A DNA stretch of 64,000 nucleotides from Salvator merianae (Eukaryota; Chordata; Lepidosauria; Squamata; Teiidae): positions 33,496,134-33,560,133 of the forward strand of contig QVOM02000073.1 in assembly GCA_003586115.2 (NCBI GenBank), written 5' to 3'. Shown piece after piece: positions 46,950-59,716 of the stretch. The notes under the pieces are model-generated. The model saw nothing but the letters and a program-made list of their open reading frames with translations, did not search any database and was not told the DNA's origin. The position numbers and the translations under genes are program-made. Position 1 is the first letter of the stretch, and every line of letters starts with the position of its first letter.

Positions 46950-47010
46950 TACTGTACTGTACAGTACTGCACTGAAGTGAAGTGAAGTGAAGTGAAGTGA
47001 AGTGAAGTGA
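46950..47010 (+). repeat. Palindrome followed by (GAAGT)n microsatellite
   Basis: AGTACTGTA-CTG-TACAGTACT forms a perfect 9-bp stem, directly followed by seven to eight GAAGT units. Confidence 0.8.
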
Positions 47011-47714
47011 AAGGGAGATCTTAAGAAACAAAACATGGTGATGGGGATCAAATGAGATTAAAAGGAAATTTTAAAGAGTATTTCTCTCTCCCCCTCTCAA
47101 AAAAAATCTTTCTCTGTAGTTTGTAGCTACAGTAATTGTGCTGTGGTCCGTGGATTCTTTGGTTGCTCATGGTTGGTCTTCAGGGGTTCCACAAAACACA
47201 GGTTTTGCTTTGAAAATTGCACTGTCTAAATAAAGGATAGTAAAAAAATAAAAATAATTTTTAAAATGTTTTTGTAGGACAGGGAACTTTGCATCCATCA
47301 GATTCTACACAGACCCATGACCTAAAGGCTAAGAAACTCTGGCCCAATGGGGGACTTGAGTAATTTGCAAAGGCAATATTGAATGACAAGAATTATTAAA
47401 ATGCTTTTTGTGGTTTTCCCTCAAACGTTGCAGTCCTATTGTTTGATTGCTATGAGAAATGGCAACGTTACAGCATATGCTGCTGTAGTAAGTGGAATGG
47501 AAGCAACTCCTTGTTTTGCCACAAGAAGGCAGCCAAATGCAGTTTCTTCACCTCTAGAATTTGATCTCAGCATCAAGCAAAAGGATATTTAATATTTTGA
47601 CTTGTAAAGCCAGAGCACCCACCTGTTCCTGTAGTAGACCTGAAAGCAGGGAAGAGCCATCAGGAGAAAGACAAGATCTGGCATGCTTTACCTTACCATT
47701 CACGCACACTGTGC

Positions 47715-47800
47715 TTGTTTGCATTTTTATCCTATTCTGTACCTGAAGGTCTCAGGGTGGGTTACAACAATAAAAACAGAATGTAAAATGCGCACACTAA
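47715..47800 (-). repeat. Antisense LINE/SINE tail fragment
   Basis: TTTTTATCCTATTCTG, then GGTCTCAGGGTGGGTTACAA, resembles the antisense 3' end shared by reptile L2-type elements and their SINEs. Similar pieces lie at 37721, 54150 and 63240. Confidence 0.5.
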
Positions 47801-48191
47801 AACCAGTAATAGTACCTGAAAGTGGAGGGGAAGAAGCTGTTTCCTTAGCCAAGGGCAAGGGTAAATAGGTGCATCTTCTCTGCTCTCCGAAAGATTTAAA
47901 GCCCTCCCTAACATTGTAGGATAAACCCTCTGATAACAGCAACATCTGTTTAAGAATAGATATGCATAGGATTGCATTCTGAATCAACCCCACTCCTTGC
48001 TTTCAAGGTGGGTGGGGATAGCCTCCATTTGAAAACACTGGCTTTTTATATATAGCTTGATTTCAAATTACTTCTGCAGGAAAATGCAGTTAGGTGATGA
48101 ATGCTCAGAAAGGCAAGCTGGTCTCTGTCACACCTGATACCTTGCAAGTGCACCTTCTGGGACGGTCTAAGACACCTCATCTCCACACAAA

Positions 48192-48371
48192 GGCCCTTTC
48201 TGCACTTGGCCTTATTGTGGGTTATATTCCAGAATAGGGACCTGCTATGTACATGCTAGTGCAAACTATGAAAGGTCTTGCCCAGGATCTACCATAGTCT
48301 GCATTAACATGCAGATGGCAGGTCCCTATTCTGAGATATAATCTGGAATAAGTCCAAGTGCAGAAAGGGCC
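48192..48371. mobile_element. 180-bp MITE, near-perfect inverted repeats
   Basis: Left GGCCCTTTCTGCACTTGGCC; right CCAAGTGCAGAAAGGGCC. The arms stay similar for over 50 bp, down to a GGGACCTGC block. Flanks are AAA on both sides (48189-48191, 48372-48374). Same terminal pattern as the elements at 48567, 51890 and 55965. Confidence 0.88.
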
Positions 48372-48566
48372 AAAGTGGTTAAGAGGTGTGTCATGAGGAG
48401 TGGGCTTCATATGATGCCTCCACAGTCTGAAATGAATGCAGAAACATCTTTCAGAGGATCACGGCACCTTCATCCAAGCTCTTACATGGAAGCTGTCTCT
48501 TCCACAAAGTGGAGGCACAGTCGTTAAAAACAAATGAGACTTAAGCCTCATCCAGACTTTAACAGA

Positions 48567-49372
48567 GGCCCTGTTTGCACTTTGCAAGAGGAACATTCCT
48601 GTCCGCCCACTAGTCAGCTGCATTCACACTTTCAAATGGAGTCAGCTGCTTTGAAGCTCACCCAAGTCCACCTGATGCCTACCTGAAGCTGAGTAAGGCT
48701 GGTGAAGTAAACTGCAGTCTGGAATCTGACTTGTGCGATCAGGTATAAATCAGAGGAGCTGCATTTACACTACTTCCGGCAGGGAAGGGCCAGCTTTGGA
48801 AGTAGCTCTCTGGCTTCAAATTAATAGCTCTATGCTTCGAATTAGTAGCTCTATGGTTTCGCAAGCAGCTCGGTGGCGCAGAAGTCTAAGGCACTGATCT
48901 TTCAATAGGAGGATTGGAGTTCGAGGCCCCTGTCTGCCGTGTAGAGGGGACGAGCGCCCTCTACTGGCCTCTAGCTCAAGCCAACCTAGCTGTTCGAAAG
49001 CAAGTAATTGCAAGTAGATAAATAGGGAGCATCACATTGTGTGATGCGGAAGATAGATAGATGTAAGCCTTTGGGCGAAAAAATAACCGTGTAAGCTGCT
49101 TTGAGTCAGCTTCGGCCGAGAAAAGCGGGGTATAAAAACCAAGTTCTTCTTCTCCTTCTCCTTCTCCTTCTCCTTCTCCTTCTCCTTCTCCTTCTCCTTC
49201 TCCTTCTTCTTCTTCTTCCCTGAATAGTGCATTTCCATTCACACTGCTCTCCTTGCTGGTCAGCTCACAAACTGTTCCATTGTTAACTAGTGCAAATGCT
49301 GATCAGCAAACGCCATCTTCACTAACCTGAAGCCTGCTAATATGTTCTTCTCTGGTAAGTGCGAAAACGCCC
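48567..49372. mobile_element. MITE interrupted by a Sauria-type SINE, 3-bp AGA duplication
   Basis: Left end GGCCCTGTTTGCACTTTGC; right end GGTAAGTGCGAAAACGCCC. AGA lies on both sides (48564-48566, 49373-49375). Without the nested SINE the element would be about 450 bp. The nesting shows that the MITE inserted first. Confidence 0.78.
48865..49219 (+). mobile_element. Sauria-type tRNA-derived SINE
   Basis: The tRNA-like head carries an A box (CTCGGTGGCGCAGAAGTC, from 48869) and a B box (GGAGTTCGAGGCCCC, about 48916-48930). The body follows and the tail ends CTTCGGCCGAGAAAAGCGGGG, TATAAA, the 3' module known from squamate SINEs mobilised by BovB LINEs. A (TTCTCC)n tract (49143-49219) forms the end. 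Such SINEs are restricted to squamates as far as I know, which is the best clue to the source organism. It lies inside the MITE at 48567-49372. No clear target duplication is visible. Confidence 0.85.
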
Positions 49373-49375
49373 AGA

Positions 49376-49999
49376 GTTAACTTCCTATTTGATGGAGGGA
49401 ATCGTACCCAGGGTGTGGCATCCATACATCTGCCCATCCTGAACCCCTGATGCCACCCTCAGGTGAGGGACATGCCACACTAGTGGGAGACTGAGATTTC
49501 CTTCTGTCACAGCACCTTCCCCCCCTTGATTCAACTCACAGTGGTCATTTAACCTCTTGAGTAGAATAGGGGGCTGCCTGGCCGACTGGCATGGAGTCCA
49601 GAAAATTGGCCATAACAGGTAGGCAATGGCATGCCCCAAGCTGATTCTGGAGATCGCTGTTTGGATATTCCATAAGACAAGCTCCCCTCAAGATATCTTG
49701 TGGGGGAATACATGTGCACATGGCCTTAGGGCAGATCCACATACAGCTGCATCAAAGTAGGACCCTTTCAAGGAGTGGTTTATCTTCAAATGATATTTGC
49801 CACTTTATAGCCTTTCTTATAGCAAAATTTAGGCTTGTTCCAATCTGCTGTTTCACGAAATAGAATAGCAGTAACAAGACCCAGAACTGCTAGGTGCCAC
49901 ACCTGGCAACCCAGACTGTATAGCACCTAGGAGTAATTAGAGACCAGGTAAACACTGCAGGAATTGTATGGAGAACTCATTTTCTTATTCCATCATGTA
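49376..49999. other. Intergenic sequence, nothing recognised
   Basis: No definable features before the L2 fragment. Confidence 0.4.
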
Positions 50000-50560
50000 G
50001 ATGGCACCATTATTTCTGTGTCTGTGAAGCACCTTGTCAAACAGCAGGTTCTGCACAAGCCTAGTTAAATTGGATAACGGCACTGACTGCCATTTCACAA
50101 TGGTTGCCAATTTGGTACTGAGCCCAATTCAAGGTGTTTACATAAAGCCTTGGGCACAAATATCTACAGGAATGCCTCCTCCATTACAGATCTGTCTGTG
50201 CCTTAAGATTTGCCAGTAAGGCCTCCTTTGCTCTGCCAACATCCTCATTGGTTAAAGGGGTGGGTGTGAGTGAGAGGGCGTTCCCAGTGACAACCGACAG
50301 AATATGGAACAGCCTCTCTTTTGAGGTGTGTCAAACACCTTTGCTGTATCCATTTAGATGTCTGGTGGCCACGCACATCTTCAGCCTACCCTCTCACTCA
50401 AGAAACAATTTCCCTCCCTTTAGGCACTGTTATTTATTGTTTTAGTGAGCTTGTTTTGATTTGATGTTAATATGGGGTTTTGTTACAATCCATCCCAAGA
50501 CCTCTGGGTATAGGATGGGATAGAAATGTAAAATAAATAAATAAATAAATATTCATGCTG
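50000..50560 (+). mobile_element. L2-clade LINE 3' end, plus strand
   Basis: The translated plus strand shows decayed C-terminal L2 blocks: CHFTMVANLV (from HWLP-like), a GVSERAFPVTTDRIWNSL block and PFRCLVATHIF. It ends in GACCTCTGGGTATAGGATG, GGATAG, then four AAAT units, the L2-type 3' terminus. The RT is missing, so it is 5'-truncated. Confidence 0.78.
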
Positions 50561-51889
50561 TAAGTGAGCAGTGAAATTTGCCGTGTAGGTCTCCCTAGGG
50601 ATGGGCCTCAGATCAACTTAAAGGGCAGGATGAATATGAATTTGGGCAACAATTGGATAAAGGAAAGGGAGATAACAAATCCACAGCTTGCTTTCCTACT
50701 TTACATTGTTCATGCTTTAGGATTGTGCTGCCATATTCTTTTTTTATAAGGTTAGTTTAATAAGACTCATGTGCGTGTGTGTTTGAAAAAAGAGACAGAG
50801 GCAGAGATCAGAGCAAGGAAGGGACCTAGGGTGAGACCTCAGGAGAAGCATGTTATTCTCTGCATGTCAATTCCATGTCTCATTTTTTGCATGCAAAACC
50901 ACCTTCTGTGAATATGGTACCGCATTCTTCACCCCCAGGAGGATTTGTACTTTTCAGGAAGGTGTTGCATTTTTTGGTGGGTGCTTTGTGCTGCTGAGAG
51001 TGGACCCACAAGATCCTAGCACCTCTTGGAAGGCTCCTGATGATGTAAGTGGAGATATGGCCAGGGACAGACAGACAAACACATACACCTCAGTCAGTCT
51101 AGTTAAACCTGCACATGGCAGGAGTTTGAGCTGGGAACTGCCCCAAGGCATCCTCCAAACTCCTTCCAAAAAATCATCCCAAATCAAATCTCTCCACCTG
51201 TCCTGCTGCACCTTCTTTCTCTCCAAACCCTCAAACCTTCTTCCCTCCGCACCTCCTCACATACTCAAGCTTTCCAATGTCCGTCTTTAGCCATCTTGCC
51301 TTTCTGACCACCATTCCAAATTCTCCCCTCTTGCCACCTCTTCCCAAACACCCAAGCCCTCTGTTGTCACACCACTGCCCCCCAAAGTCTTTACACATGG
51401 CATGTGACAGGACAGTGGGCCTTGGAGCTACAAGAGGAAGTGGTTTGTCTGCCACAGGCCCACAGATCTGGTGAATTGACACTGGAAGAAATGGTCCAGT
51501 GACTTTGTTCCACTGCTCTCTTGCGAAGGAAGACAAAATCATTCGCCCCTGGTGGAGAATAAAGGCCAAAGCCTTGTGGAAGGAGATTGCACTAGGGAGG
51601 TCTTACACCCTCCTTGCTCCTTCCTTGCCTACACTAAATGCTGTTGAGAAGATCTAAGACTGTATCTCCATTTACTGGCTGACTTAGCAACACAACTTCT
51701 GCCACTGCATCTCCAATTGTGATGACAGAAAGTTGCGCCTTGTGGCAGTTGTGCTGCCTCATATCTAGGCACAATCACCACTGAAGGTGCCATTTTTGCC
51801 AGGCACCATTTTCCACCCTAAACAAAGGTTCTTCAATCCACCACTGGAAATGACACCTTTGCCTCACAAATGAAAACACAGGTTACATC
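50561..51889. other. Intergenic sequence, nothing recognised
   Basis: The minus-strand open stretch 51231-51569 matches no family I know and has no splice signals. Confidence 0.4.
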
Positions 51890-52594
51890 GGGCCTGTTCG
51901 CACTTTCCATGCTAGAATGGGCTAATTAGCGTGGAACAGACCCCATCACACAGACACCGTCTGCACTATGGGGCCTGAAAACAGACCCAAAGCTGGATAA
52001 TGGCATTCGCCAGTGCAAACGCCATTATCCATCCCTGATGCTCGCCATGGTGACCGGGAGGCCCGCGCAGTGATGACGCCATCACGGCGCGGCTCACGGG
52101 CCTCCCGGTCGCCATGGCAGCGGCCTGACGCTTTGTAGGCCGCTGCCGCGGCGACCGCCATTCGCACCAGCAATCGGGCACCAGAACGCCAGACAGAGCG
52201 CATCGCGGTTTCATCCAGCGTCCCTGGCCCGATCGCGGCAGTGTGGGCTCGATTGGGGCCTCGTGCTGACTATTCAGGCCTGTGCGAAGGGGTAGACTCC
52301 ATTGCCCATAATGCATTGCATGATCACGCAATGCATGATGGGTGGGCTGATCGCCCAGAAGATGGCCGCCGCCATGGACAAGGAGGTAAGTGCGAATGAA
52401 TCCTCACCTGAAGCTCACTTTGAGCTTCACTTTGAGCTTCAGGTGAGGATTTGGACAGCTTTTTTCTTGTCTGGGCACTAGTAAGGATCAGCAGCGGATG
52501 GAGTCCGCTGCCGGTTCACTATGGCCGTCTCGTGTGAATGCACTTATCTAGCAAGCATCCTTGATGCTTGCTAGTTACAAGTGTGAATAGGCCC
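51890..52594. mobile_element. 705-bp GC-rich MITE with nested hairpins, 3-bp ATC duplication
   Basis: Left GGGCCTGTTCGCACTT, right AAGTGTGAATAGGCCC. ATC lies on both sides (51887-51889, 52595-52597). The interior is unusually GC- and CpG-rich and holds several palindromes: CGGGAGGCCCG against CGGGCCTCCCG around 52055-52110, ATGCATTGCATGATCACGCA around 52310-52340, CACCTGAAGCTC against GAGCTTCAGGTG at 52405-52447, and AGCAAGCATCC-TTGATGCTTGCT near 52551-52573. No protein is encoded. A shorter relative lies at 55965-56333. Confidence 0.85.
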
Positions 52595-53104
52595 ATCCAG
52601 GTGTCACTTCCTTATTCTGCTATATTTGAAGATTTGAATCTCCATGCTTTATTATGGAATATCCAAATATAGTGGAATAAATAAGCAATGTCTGGATGCA
52701 GCCACAAAGGTGTCTTTTTTAGTGGCAACCAGGTGCTTCCCCCAAGCACCCTGGATGAAACCACTTCATCTGGTAAGTGGAGACTCAGCCAAGTTTCTAG
52801 GGATAAGATGTCCATCTACAGCATCCAAAGACTGGGAGACCTCAGCTACAGATTTTAAAGGGCTTTTTTTTTTGTTATTGTTGTTGTTTAGTGTTGCTTC
52901 CTGCAAATGGATGCTTTGTTGGAAATGAAGGCTTTGAAGTTAGATATGGGGCAGCGGTTCTTGAGTCATTGGTGCTGCCAGTTTCTGAATAACTTGCCTT
53001 TCACATCCTTCTTCCTTCTCTTTGGCAAGGTCACTGCAAAACTGCAGTCTCTGTTACTGGAAATGGCAGGTGTGCTTAACTACACAATGCACAATTCACC
53101 CTTT

Positions 53105-53317
53105 GGGTCCAGTAACAAATAAGTTTTAATCCAGCTTTGGTCCACTTTCAGACTGAGAGAACATACCAGTGAAGTAATAAGATGTTTTCTTTCAGCATTA
53201 TCTAACTCAGAAAATTCACCTTTGGGTAGAAAGAAAATGGTTAGCCACTTTGCTGATGTGTTCTTTCAATCCAAAAGTGGGCTGAAGCTGAATTAAAACT
53301 TAGGTGTGACCAGGCCT
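53105..53317. mobile_element. MITE, second copy of the 4648-4870 family
   Basis: Left GGGTCCAGTAACA, AATAAGTTTTAATCCAGC; right GCTGAATTAAAACTTAGG, TGTGACCAGGCC. Interior blocks (GTGAAGTAATAAGATG, GCTGATGTGTTCTTTC) match 4648-4870 closely. Target duplication unclear. Confidence 0.75.
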
Positions 53318-54149
53318 AAAGAAAATCTATCCTAGGATCAGAAATTGGACATTACTATCCAAAACAATCAGAAACCTCTTTTTTCTAAAAATTGATCACA
53401 GAATTCTCAAATTATTCCTGCCCAAGGAAGCAGAGGATTTAGTCAAGTGTGCAGGTTGTTGCACCCTCTGTCATAAACTTTCATAGGAGCAGCAGAACCA
53501 ACATATTCAGTCTATGTGGCTTGGTCCTTCCATGCAACTCATATGCTTGGTCAATGTGAACTGGAAGTCTGTTATCCTTAGCAGAGCTTATCAACTATTC
53601 TTCCCATACCCTTGGGATTTATTTCCAAGAAAATGCATTTGTAGGTTCATCAGCAAGAACAGTAGAAAACAGGTAGATTTGTGGTGTTTTATTTGTTTAA
53701 AATAAAACTTCTCATTTTAAAATTACTGGTGTGGCACACAAAAATCAGGGTGGGTTCACAAAACGTGGTGATGGTAATGGTGATAATAGTGATGAAAATG
53801 ACCTCTATTAGACTGATGTCAGAAATCTTAAATACCTCTGACTGAGACTAGATAGAATGGGAAAAGGTTAGAAGAATCCTTTGCAAACTTAGTACTTTTT
53901 TTTTTTAACTAAGCAGGAGTTTATAAAGCATGCACGGCAAAGTTAGGACCACTAGGTGGCACCAAAATATGACCAGACCAAAAGGCATTATTTATAATAT
54001 CCAGCAAATTAACTTTTTAAAATGTCAGCATCCAATAACCTTGATTGTGGGCACTCTAAAGGAGTTGGATAGTTGCAATCACAGCAGAAAGAAGGCTTTT
54101 CAATGCAGAGAAGGAAACTGTCTGTGTGATCTGCAGTATATAGAAATTT
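53318..54149. other. Intergenic sequence, nothing recognised
   Basis: AT-rich with a T run near 53897-53906. Confidence 0.4.
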
Positions 54150-54240
54150 TATTTATTTTTTGTTTTATTTATTTAAGAATTTATACCCCACCCTTCACCA
54201 AAAAGTCCCAAGGTGGGTCACAATAACAGACAGATAAAAT
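54150..54240 (-). repeat. Antisense LINE/SINE tail fragment
   Basis: TTTATTTATTTAAGAATTT, then ATACCCCACCCTTCACC and CCCAAGGTGGGTCACAA, is the antisense 3' end of an L2-type element or its SINE. Confidence 0.6.
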
Positions 54241-54754
54241 GCATAAGGTATTCTTAAAACATCTTTAAAACATCTCTACCTTCTCATGGTGCTTGCCTGT
54301 ACTGTAGATCCCTCTAACATAAAGACCAGTGCTTGAAATAGAGAAAGGGGTGAGGATCCAAAGATCAGGATTCTAAAGGGTTTGTGGCGCAATAAAACTC
54401 CATGACAGAAAACTTCCTAGACAGTCCATAGCTTTGCTTTGTGAATACAAAGCATATTTGGGGAGCAGGACTTTTGCTGGAAAATATTCCAGAAAATATT
54501 CCAGTTTAAAGCCAAGTCTGGAAACTTGTTCATATGTGATACCTGCAATCGTTGTGGAAACCAGTAGTTCATGACAACTCAACACTAGCGTAGATGGCCT
54601 AGTTGACTACTTTCCCTTATTAGTGAGCACAGATGCCTCAGATTCAAACCTGGTCAGTGAAAACAACCATCTCCCCATTAACTACTATGCTACTTGAAGT
54701 CTCTGAGTCCAGAACTTTCCTCAGGCCATAGACATGAACACATTATTGACTTCA

Positions 54755-55188
54755 GGCTATCTCCAGACAGCACCTGAATATATCACAATTCCAGAATAAA
54801 GATATTCCAGAATAATCACTTGATGCCTAGATGGCAGGGCAACAGTGTGGGCAAACGAGGCTCTTAACAGCATAGATGCTTGCTCCTGCAATGGCACGAT
54901 GTGTACGTCCGGGTATTTCAGTGATGTGATATACCTGGAAGAGCACAATCACCACCCCACATGCATGTGCAGCCACCATTTTAGGACCAGTTTGGCCCTG
55001 CACATACATGGTGGCCCTTCCTAAAATGGCAGATCATGCATCCAGACATGGTATGCACTTTCACTTTTTATGTAAAACCCGGGTTGGGAGTTGATTTTCC
55101 CAAAATAACATTATTATGGGATATTATGTGGCAATTCCAATGTAGCCCCAGGATAATCCCAGGTTTTATACCCTGTCTGGATGCAGCC
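54755..55188. mobile_element. 434-bp MITE with 3-bp TCA duplication
   Basis: Left GGCTATCTCCAGACAG; right CTGTCTGGATGCAGCC. TCA flanks both ends (54752-54754, 55189-55191). Relatives: 59717-60085 and the partial 22779-22930. Non-coding. Confidence 0.82.
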
Positions 55189-55191
55189 TCA

Positions 55192-55964
55192 ATTCTGTGA
55201 TCATGGGCAGGACTAGAAGACTGTCCATGGGGCACTCAGATCGTGAATGATGGTTAAAGTTGAGTGAGCCACCAAAATTGGATGATCTCTTCCCAGAAAT
55301 TTACGCTGTTCTGATCAAGAAGGCATGATCTATATATGCTTGCCACATGGATTGCCCAGAGACCCACAGCTTTAATAGATCTCCAAGGTAGTGAAAGAGA
55401 ACAAGGGATACCACTGAAAAGGGCAGGCATAGTGTGATGCCTCATTTTCTCTTTGACAAAAGAAAAGCAGACACTTCACCTTTTCTTTGATAAAGGATAC
55501 TTTAAGAGGTATAATAAATAACCATGCTAAATTCTAAATTCACGAGTTTTATAGAGAAAATTTCCAGGTGGACATGACAAGCCTAGCACAAGGGATGGAA
55601 ATTTGCCTAATAGCCAGTTTCAGGAGTAAGAAAGAAAGAATTAACAATAATGGAGTTCTTTTCTCTTTTCCTGTCTATTATGACTACCCTAAGTCAGATC
55701 TTTAATCTCCTCTCTGTTGGGAGCCATTACCCTTGATTGGATTTACCTTTCACAGCTGGCTAGTTTGTTTGCTCAGCCTCAAGGCATGGTTCATATCCAA
55801 ATGATGCATTTTCTCCTTCAAGCAGAGTCCAAAAACGATTGCAAGTTGGTTGTTTTAGACTTGACCAGGCTACTGGTTCTCAATACATGTATGCATTCTT
55901 GCTGTAGTCCTGGAATCATACATAGGATTCGACAGACTGCCCATTTCCAAAGCAAAGAGGCTCT
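55192..55964. other. Intergenic sequence, nothing recognised
   Basis: No supported features. Confidence 0.4.
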
Positions 55965-56333
55965 GGGTCTGTTTGCACTTTCCATCTTAGAATGCAGCCA
56001 TCCACACTGCGAGGGCTGGAACAGCCTGGAACCAGGTGGGCTCCCAGCATTTGCAGTGCAAATGCTGACTGACCACCATGATAGTGGCTGTGGAAAAGTC
56101 TGGCTGCTACCATGGTGACCAGGAACACAGTGAATAACTGTGCTCCCACAGCCACAGCCACGCTGCAGCATTTGCACCCAGAAGTAGGTGCAAACGCTGC
56201 TTTCCAGGAGCAATCCAGGCACTTCCGATACAGCTGTGGATAACAATGTTGTTGTCCATAGCTAGTAGTGTTAAGGATGCACTGTTCTAGTGAGCATTCG
56301 GATGCTCACTAGCACTAAAGTGCGAACGGGCTT
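55965..56333. mobile_element. MITE related to 51890-52594, shorter
   Basis: Left GGGTCTGTTTGCACTTTCC; right TAAAGTGCGAACGGGC. Internal hairpins include GTGAGCATTCG-GATGCTCAC. The target duplication is not clear (TCT versus TCA or TTC). Confidence 0.75.
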
Positions 56334-59299
56334 TCAAGTTACAGCACTCTCCATTTATACATTTTTAATAGCATTAACAGAAAGGCACCTTTTGGTTGCC
56401 TGGGAATAATTAATGAATAATTAATTATTTTGAGATCAAATACTTATTTCATTTGCCACTCTCTTAGCTAAATAGAGCAGAAAATCCAAACTGAATAGCC
56501 CCTTCTGTTTTCTTTAGCATAGTCCAATTATATGGAATTATTCATGGAAGACCATATAGTACAAAAAACTACTTCTCTCAACATTCCTCAGATGTCTGGC
56601 ACACTGAAGGCAATGCACAGCTGACTGGCATCCCAAAGGCATCTGACTGGCTCTTTAAAGGAAGTGATCCAAGGCCCTTCTCTTAGGTTGGCAAAGTGTG
56701 TATCAAGAGAGAAAGGGCAGAGAATGTGATTCTGCTGCCACTCAGGTGCTTTAAAAAGGATCTGCAGCCTGATCCAGCTTCTCTATTTCTCAGCAAAAAC
56801 TTTTTGACGGCTGGGATGGAATCACACTGCTCATTTTCTGTGCCAAGAAGAGAAAAAAAGAAAAAAAAAAAGATGAAGAGAGAAAAAGATGAAGGAGTTG
56901 CTTTCCTTCCAATGAAAGCCTTGCACTTCACAATAACAGCTTCCATGTTAAAATCTGAACTGTGAAAATTCAGTGCAGCACTAGCTCATACATTTCACAT
57001 GTGCTCAATATATGAAAACCCCTCCACTGCTTGCTCCTAGTTATATACAGTTAGTCCTATACTTACTCATGTAGTGATCACAGTCAGAATCCAAAAGCCT
57101 CAGTTGTCAGAATGGGAATATTCTCCGATTGATGCTGTCTGAAGCCTTCTCATTTCAAAGTGTAGTAGATGAGGTTTTGTTTTAAATATGAAGATGCCTG
57201 TTGATGACCACCACAAAGAAAAATGACAGCAGCTTGGAAACCCTATGTCAATAACATCTGTCCTTGATTGTGTGAGGACTAGTATCTCTATCATCTCTAC
57301 AGAAACCATTAGATTTCTACAGTCCCTCGTAGTAGGCTTTTATGGCCCTTTTGGAGATGCCAAAGATTAAACCTAAACTGTGGTGTTTAAATTCTGGAAC
57401 TTGGCTGTAATCAGAGGCCTGTGCCTTTTAAAAAGATGTATCTCTGGTCTCAGTCACCAATATTTTGATGTATCTTCACTTATTGGCTACTGTGTTGCCT
57501 TTTACAATTGGTTGATTCAAGCCCTGGATTAAAATAATTTTCTTGCTGCCAAATTTGAGGCAAGAGCTCCTTGCTGCCAAATGGGAAGGGAAGGCACATA
57601 AAAGTTTCAAGGTAGATGTTTTCCTGTTATCCAGTGCAGAAATAAAGGAGGAAAAACAGACACGATAATACATTAGTGATAACCAAACCTCTTTGCCATA
57701 CCCAAGATGAACAGAAACCAAGTCTATCCTGATGCAAGTGGCCTTAATTCTGCAGAAAACTAAATGTTGTAATCTTTTGTAACTCCCCCTTCCCTCTCAT
57801 AAATGTGCTTTATAGCTCAAAGAAGAAATTGCAATTCCTCCTGTAAGGTGCATCATCTTTCCAGGGAGACTGCAGTTGGGGTAGAACACAGCTACCTTTG
57901 ATTTTGATGGTACTTGGACTATGGAGAAATGCTTTCTTCATAAGGGGAACCCATAAGTCTGCAAGAGTGCCAGCTCCAGCCAAGTTCCTGGGTCACTCTC
58001 CCAATGACCAAATCTGACAAGGGCTGCAATATCCAGGTAGAATGGTGGAAATCTGGACTCCTTGAAGCTGAGAACCCAAAGAAGGGCTCCATAGAAACAA
58101 ATGAGAGTTTTCCCCAAAACTCCTACAAAATCAAGGCTGCGTCCAATCACTCCAAGACTTGACAGAGGCCTTCCTGGAGGCATCCCAGATCCATGCAACT
58201 ATTTGGGGGTGGGGCTCCAATTTTGTGGAACTTTGGCCCTGTTGGCCTACCTGGGAGGAAGGTTGTTGCTGCAGTCAGCTTTGACGTGAAGCCTCCCAAA
58301 TTGGCTTGTGAGTCTTGGAGGGATGGCAGGAAGTTCCCTGCCAAGTGGCCTGACATTTGGATGCACCCTTGAATAAAAATCACCCACTTGCCCCCATCAT
58401 TTTACAAAATTGATGAATAGGGCCTCCTGTCAGCATGCTAGTTTCTACCCAGCCTTGCTTGCTTGCAGTCCTCACTAACTCGACCTTTCCCCTGGTTGGC
58501 AGTTAGCCTGGGAACATGTATTCTTTAGTCTGTGACAGATAAGCTGAACAATTATATGCTACTGCACTCTTGCTACTCCTTGTTTTCTGTGATCTATGAA
58601 TAAAGGAACTTTCCATGGCTGAGTCTGTGTTTCTGCTTTAATGGAGAAAGGGGCAAGTGGTGATTCTGATCCTTGTTCTCCTAAATTGTTCCCTGGGAAG
58701 AAACAGTTTATTGAACAGGACCGAACGTTGAACTTCTTTGAGAAGTTCAAAGTTCAGTTAGAATATGTCTAAGTTCTTGGGATTCAGTTTGAATCAGGAA
58801 AAAAAAAATTGTGCACATCTCTGTGCTTCCGCCAGGTGGGAAAGGGAAGAACTCTAACTGGAAGCCTCAGTTTTCTGTTCAGGAGCCACGTTTTAATATT
58901 CTTCAGACAAAAAAGTGGTTCAGAAATATATATATAAAAGCTTCCAGCTGGAATTCTGTCTCTCCTCTTCCACTTTTATGGTCCTGACCCATGAGCCACT
59001 GTTGTTCATGGACCATAAACAGCATGAAACGGACATCTAGTTTTTCGATCAAAGCATATTTTGCTCACTTGAACCCCTACCTACAGTTCAGATTGGTACT
59101 GATACTAGATATCTGCAGTGGTTTGGTTTATCCCCCTGAATCTCTGAATCTATTTTGCCTCCCAGTTGTGCCCTGTACCAGGAGGCATGGCAGGATCTAC
59201 CTTCACACTGGGCCAATCTGTGGTCTCCCTAGCTTGGCACATTGCAAGGGTATATAGCCACAAGCCTTCCCTCCTCTCCCCAGGGCATTTAGTGACTGG
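56334..59299. other. Intergenic sequence, nothing recognised
   Basis: No splice-bounded exon or element ends. In other vertebrates KCNIP1/KCNMB1 lie upstream of LCP2, but I found none of their exons here. Confidence 0.4.
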
Positions 59300-59351
59300 A
59301 AAGAAAAAAAGAAAGGAAAGGAAAGGAAAAAGAAAAAGAAAAAGAAAAAGA
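59300..59351 (+). repeat. (AAAG)n/(AAAAG)n purine microsatellite
   Basis: GAAAGGAAAGG units turning into AAAAAG units; low-complexity. Confidence 0.85.
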
Positions 59352-59716
59352 GGGCAGTTTGGATCAGGGGTACCGATCCACCTCACAAGTCTATACAGAA
59401 TTTCAGTCAGGCCTGGGTTACAGTAATTCAAACATTCACTTAGCTACCAGTGACTTTGATATGGTCAAAAGACTAATCAAGAAACTGACATTGACATTGC
59501 CATAGCTACCAGTGGATATGCCATTTTCACTAATGAGTTAAAGAGTGATTCACAAATATCTGTTGTTTTTAGTGGACTGAAAAAATAAAAAAAATGTCTT
59601 GAGAGTCTTTTTTTTTAGGAATTGCTAGGAAGTGGGCAATATTACTTCCAAAAGAAATAAAATGCCATAAGTGTGCAGATGTCACTGGCACTATCGAATA
59701 GTATCCATCAGACTAA

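Noticed and set aside
48865..48935. Possible tRNA gene (A and B boxes)
   Set aside because: It continues into a SINE body and tail and lacks a complete cloverleaf, so it is the SINE head.
51231..51569. 112-codon minus-strand open frame
   Set aside because: No family similarity, no splice or promoter context, in intergenic DNA full of repeats.
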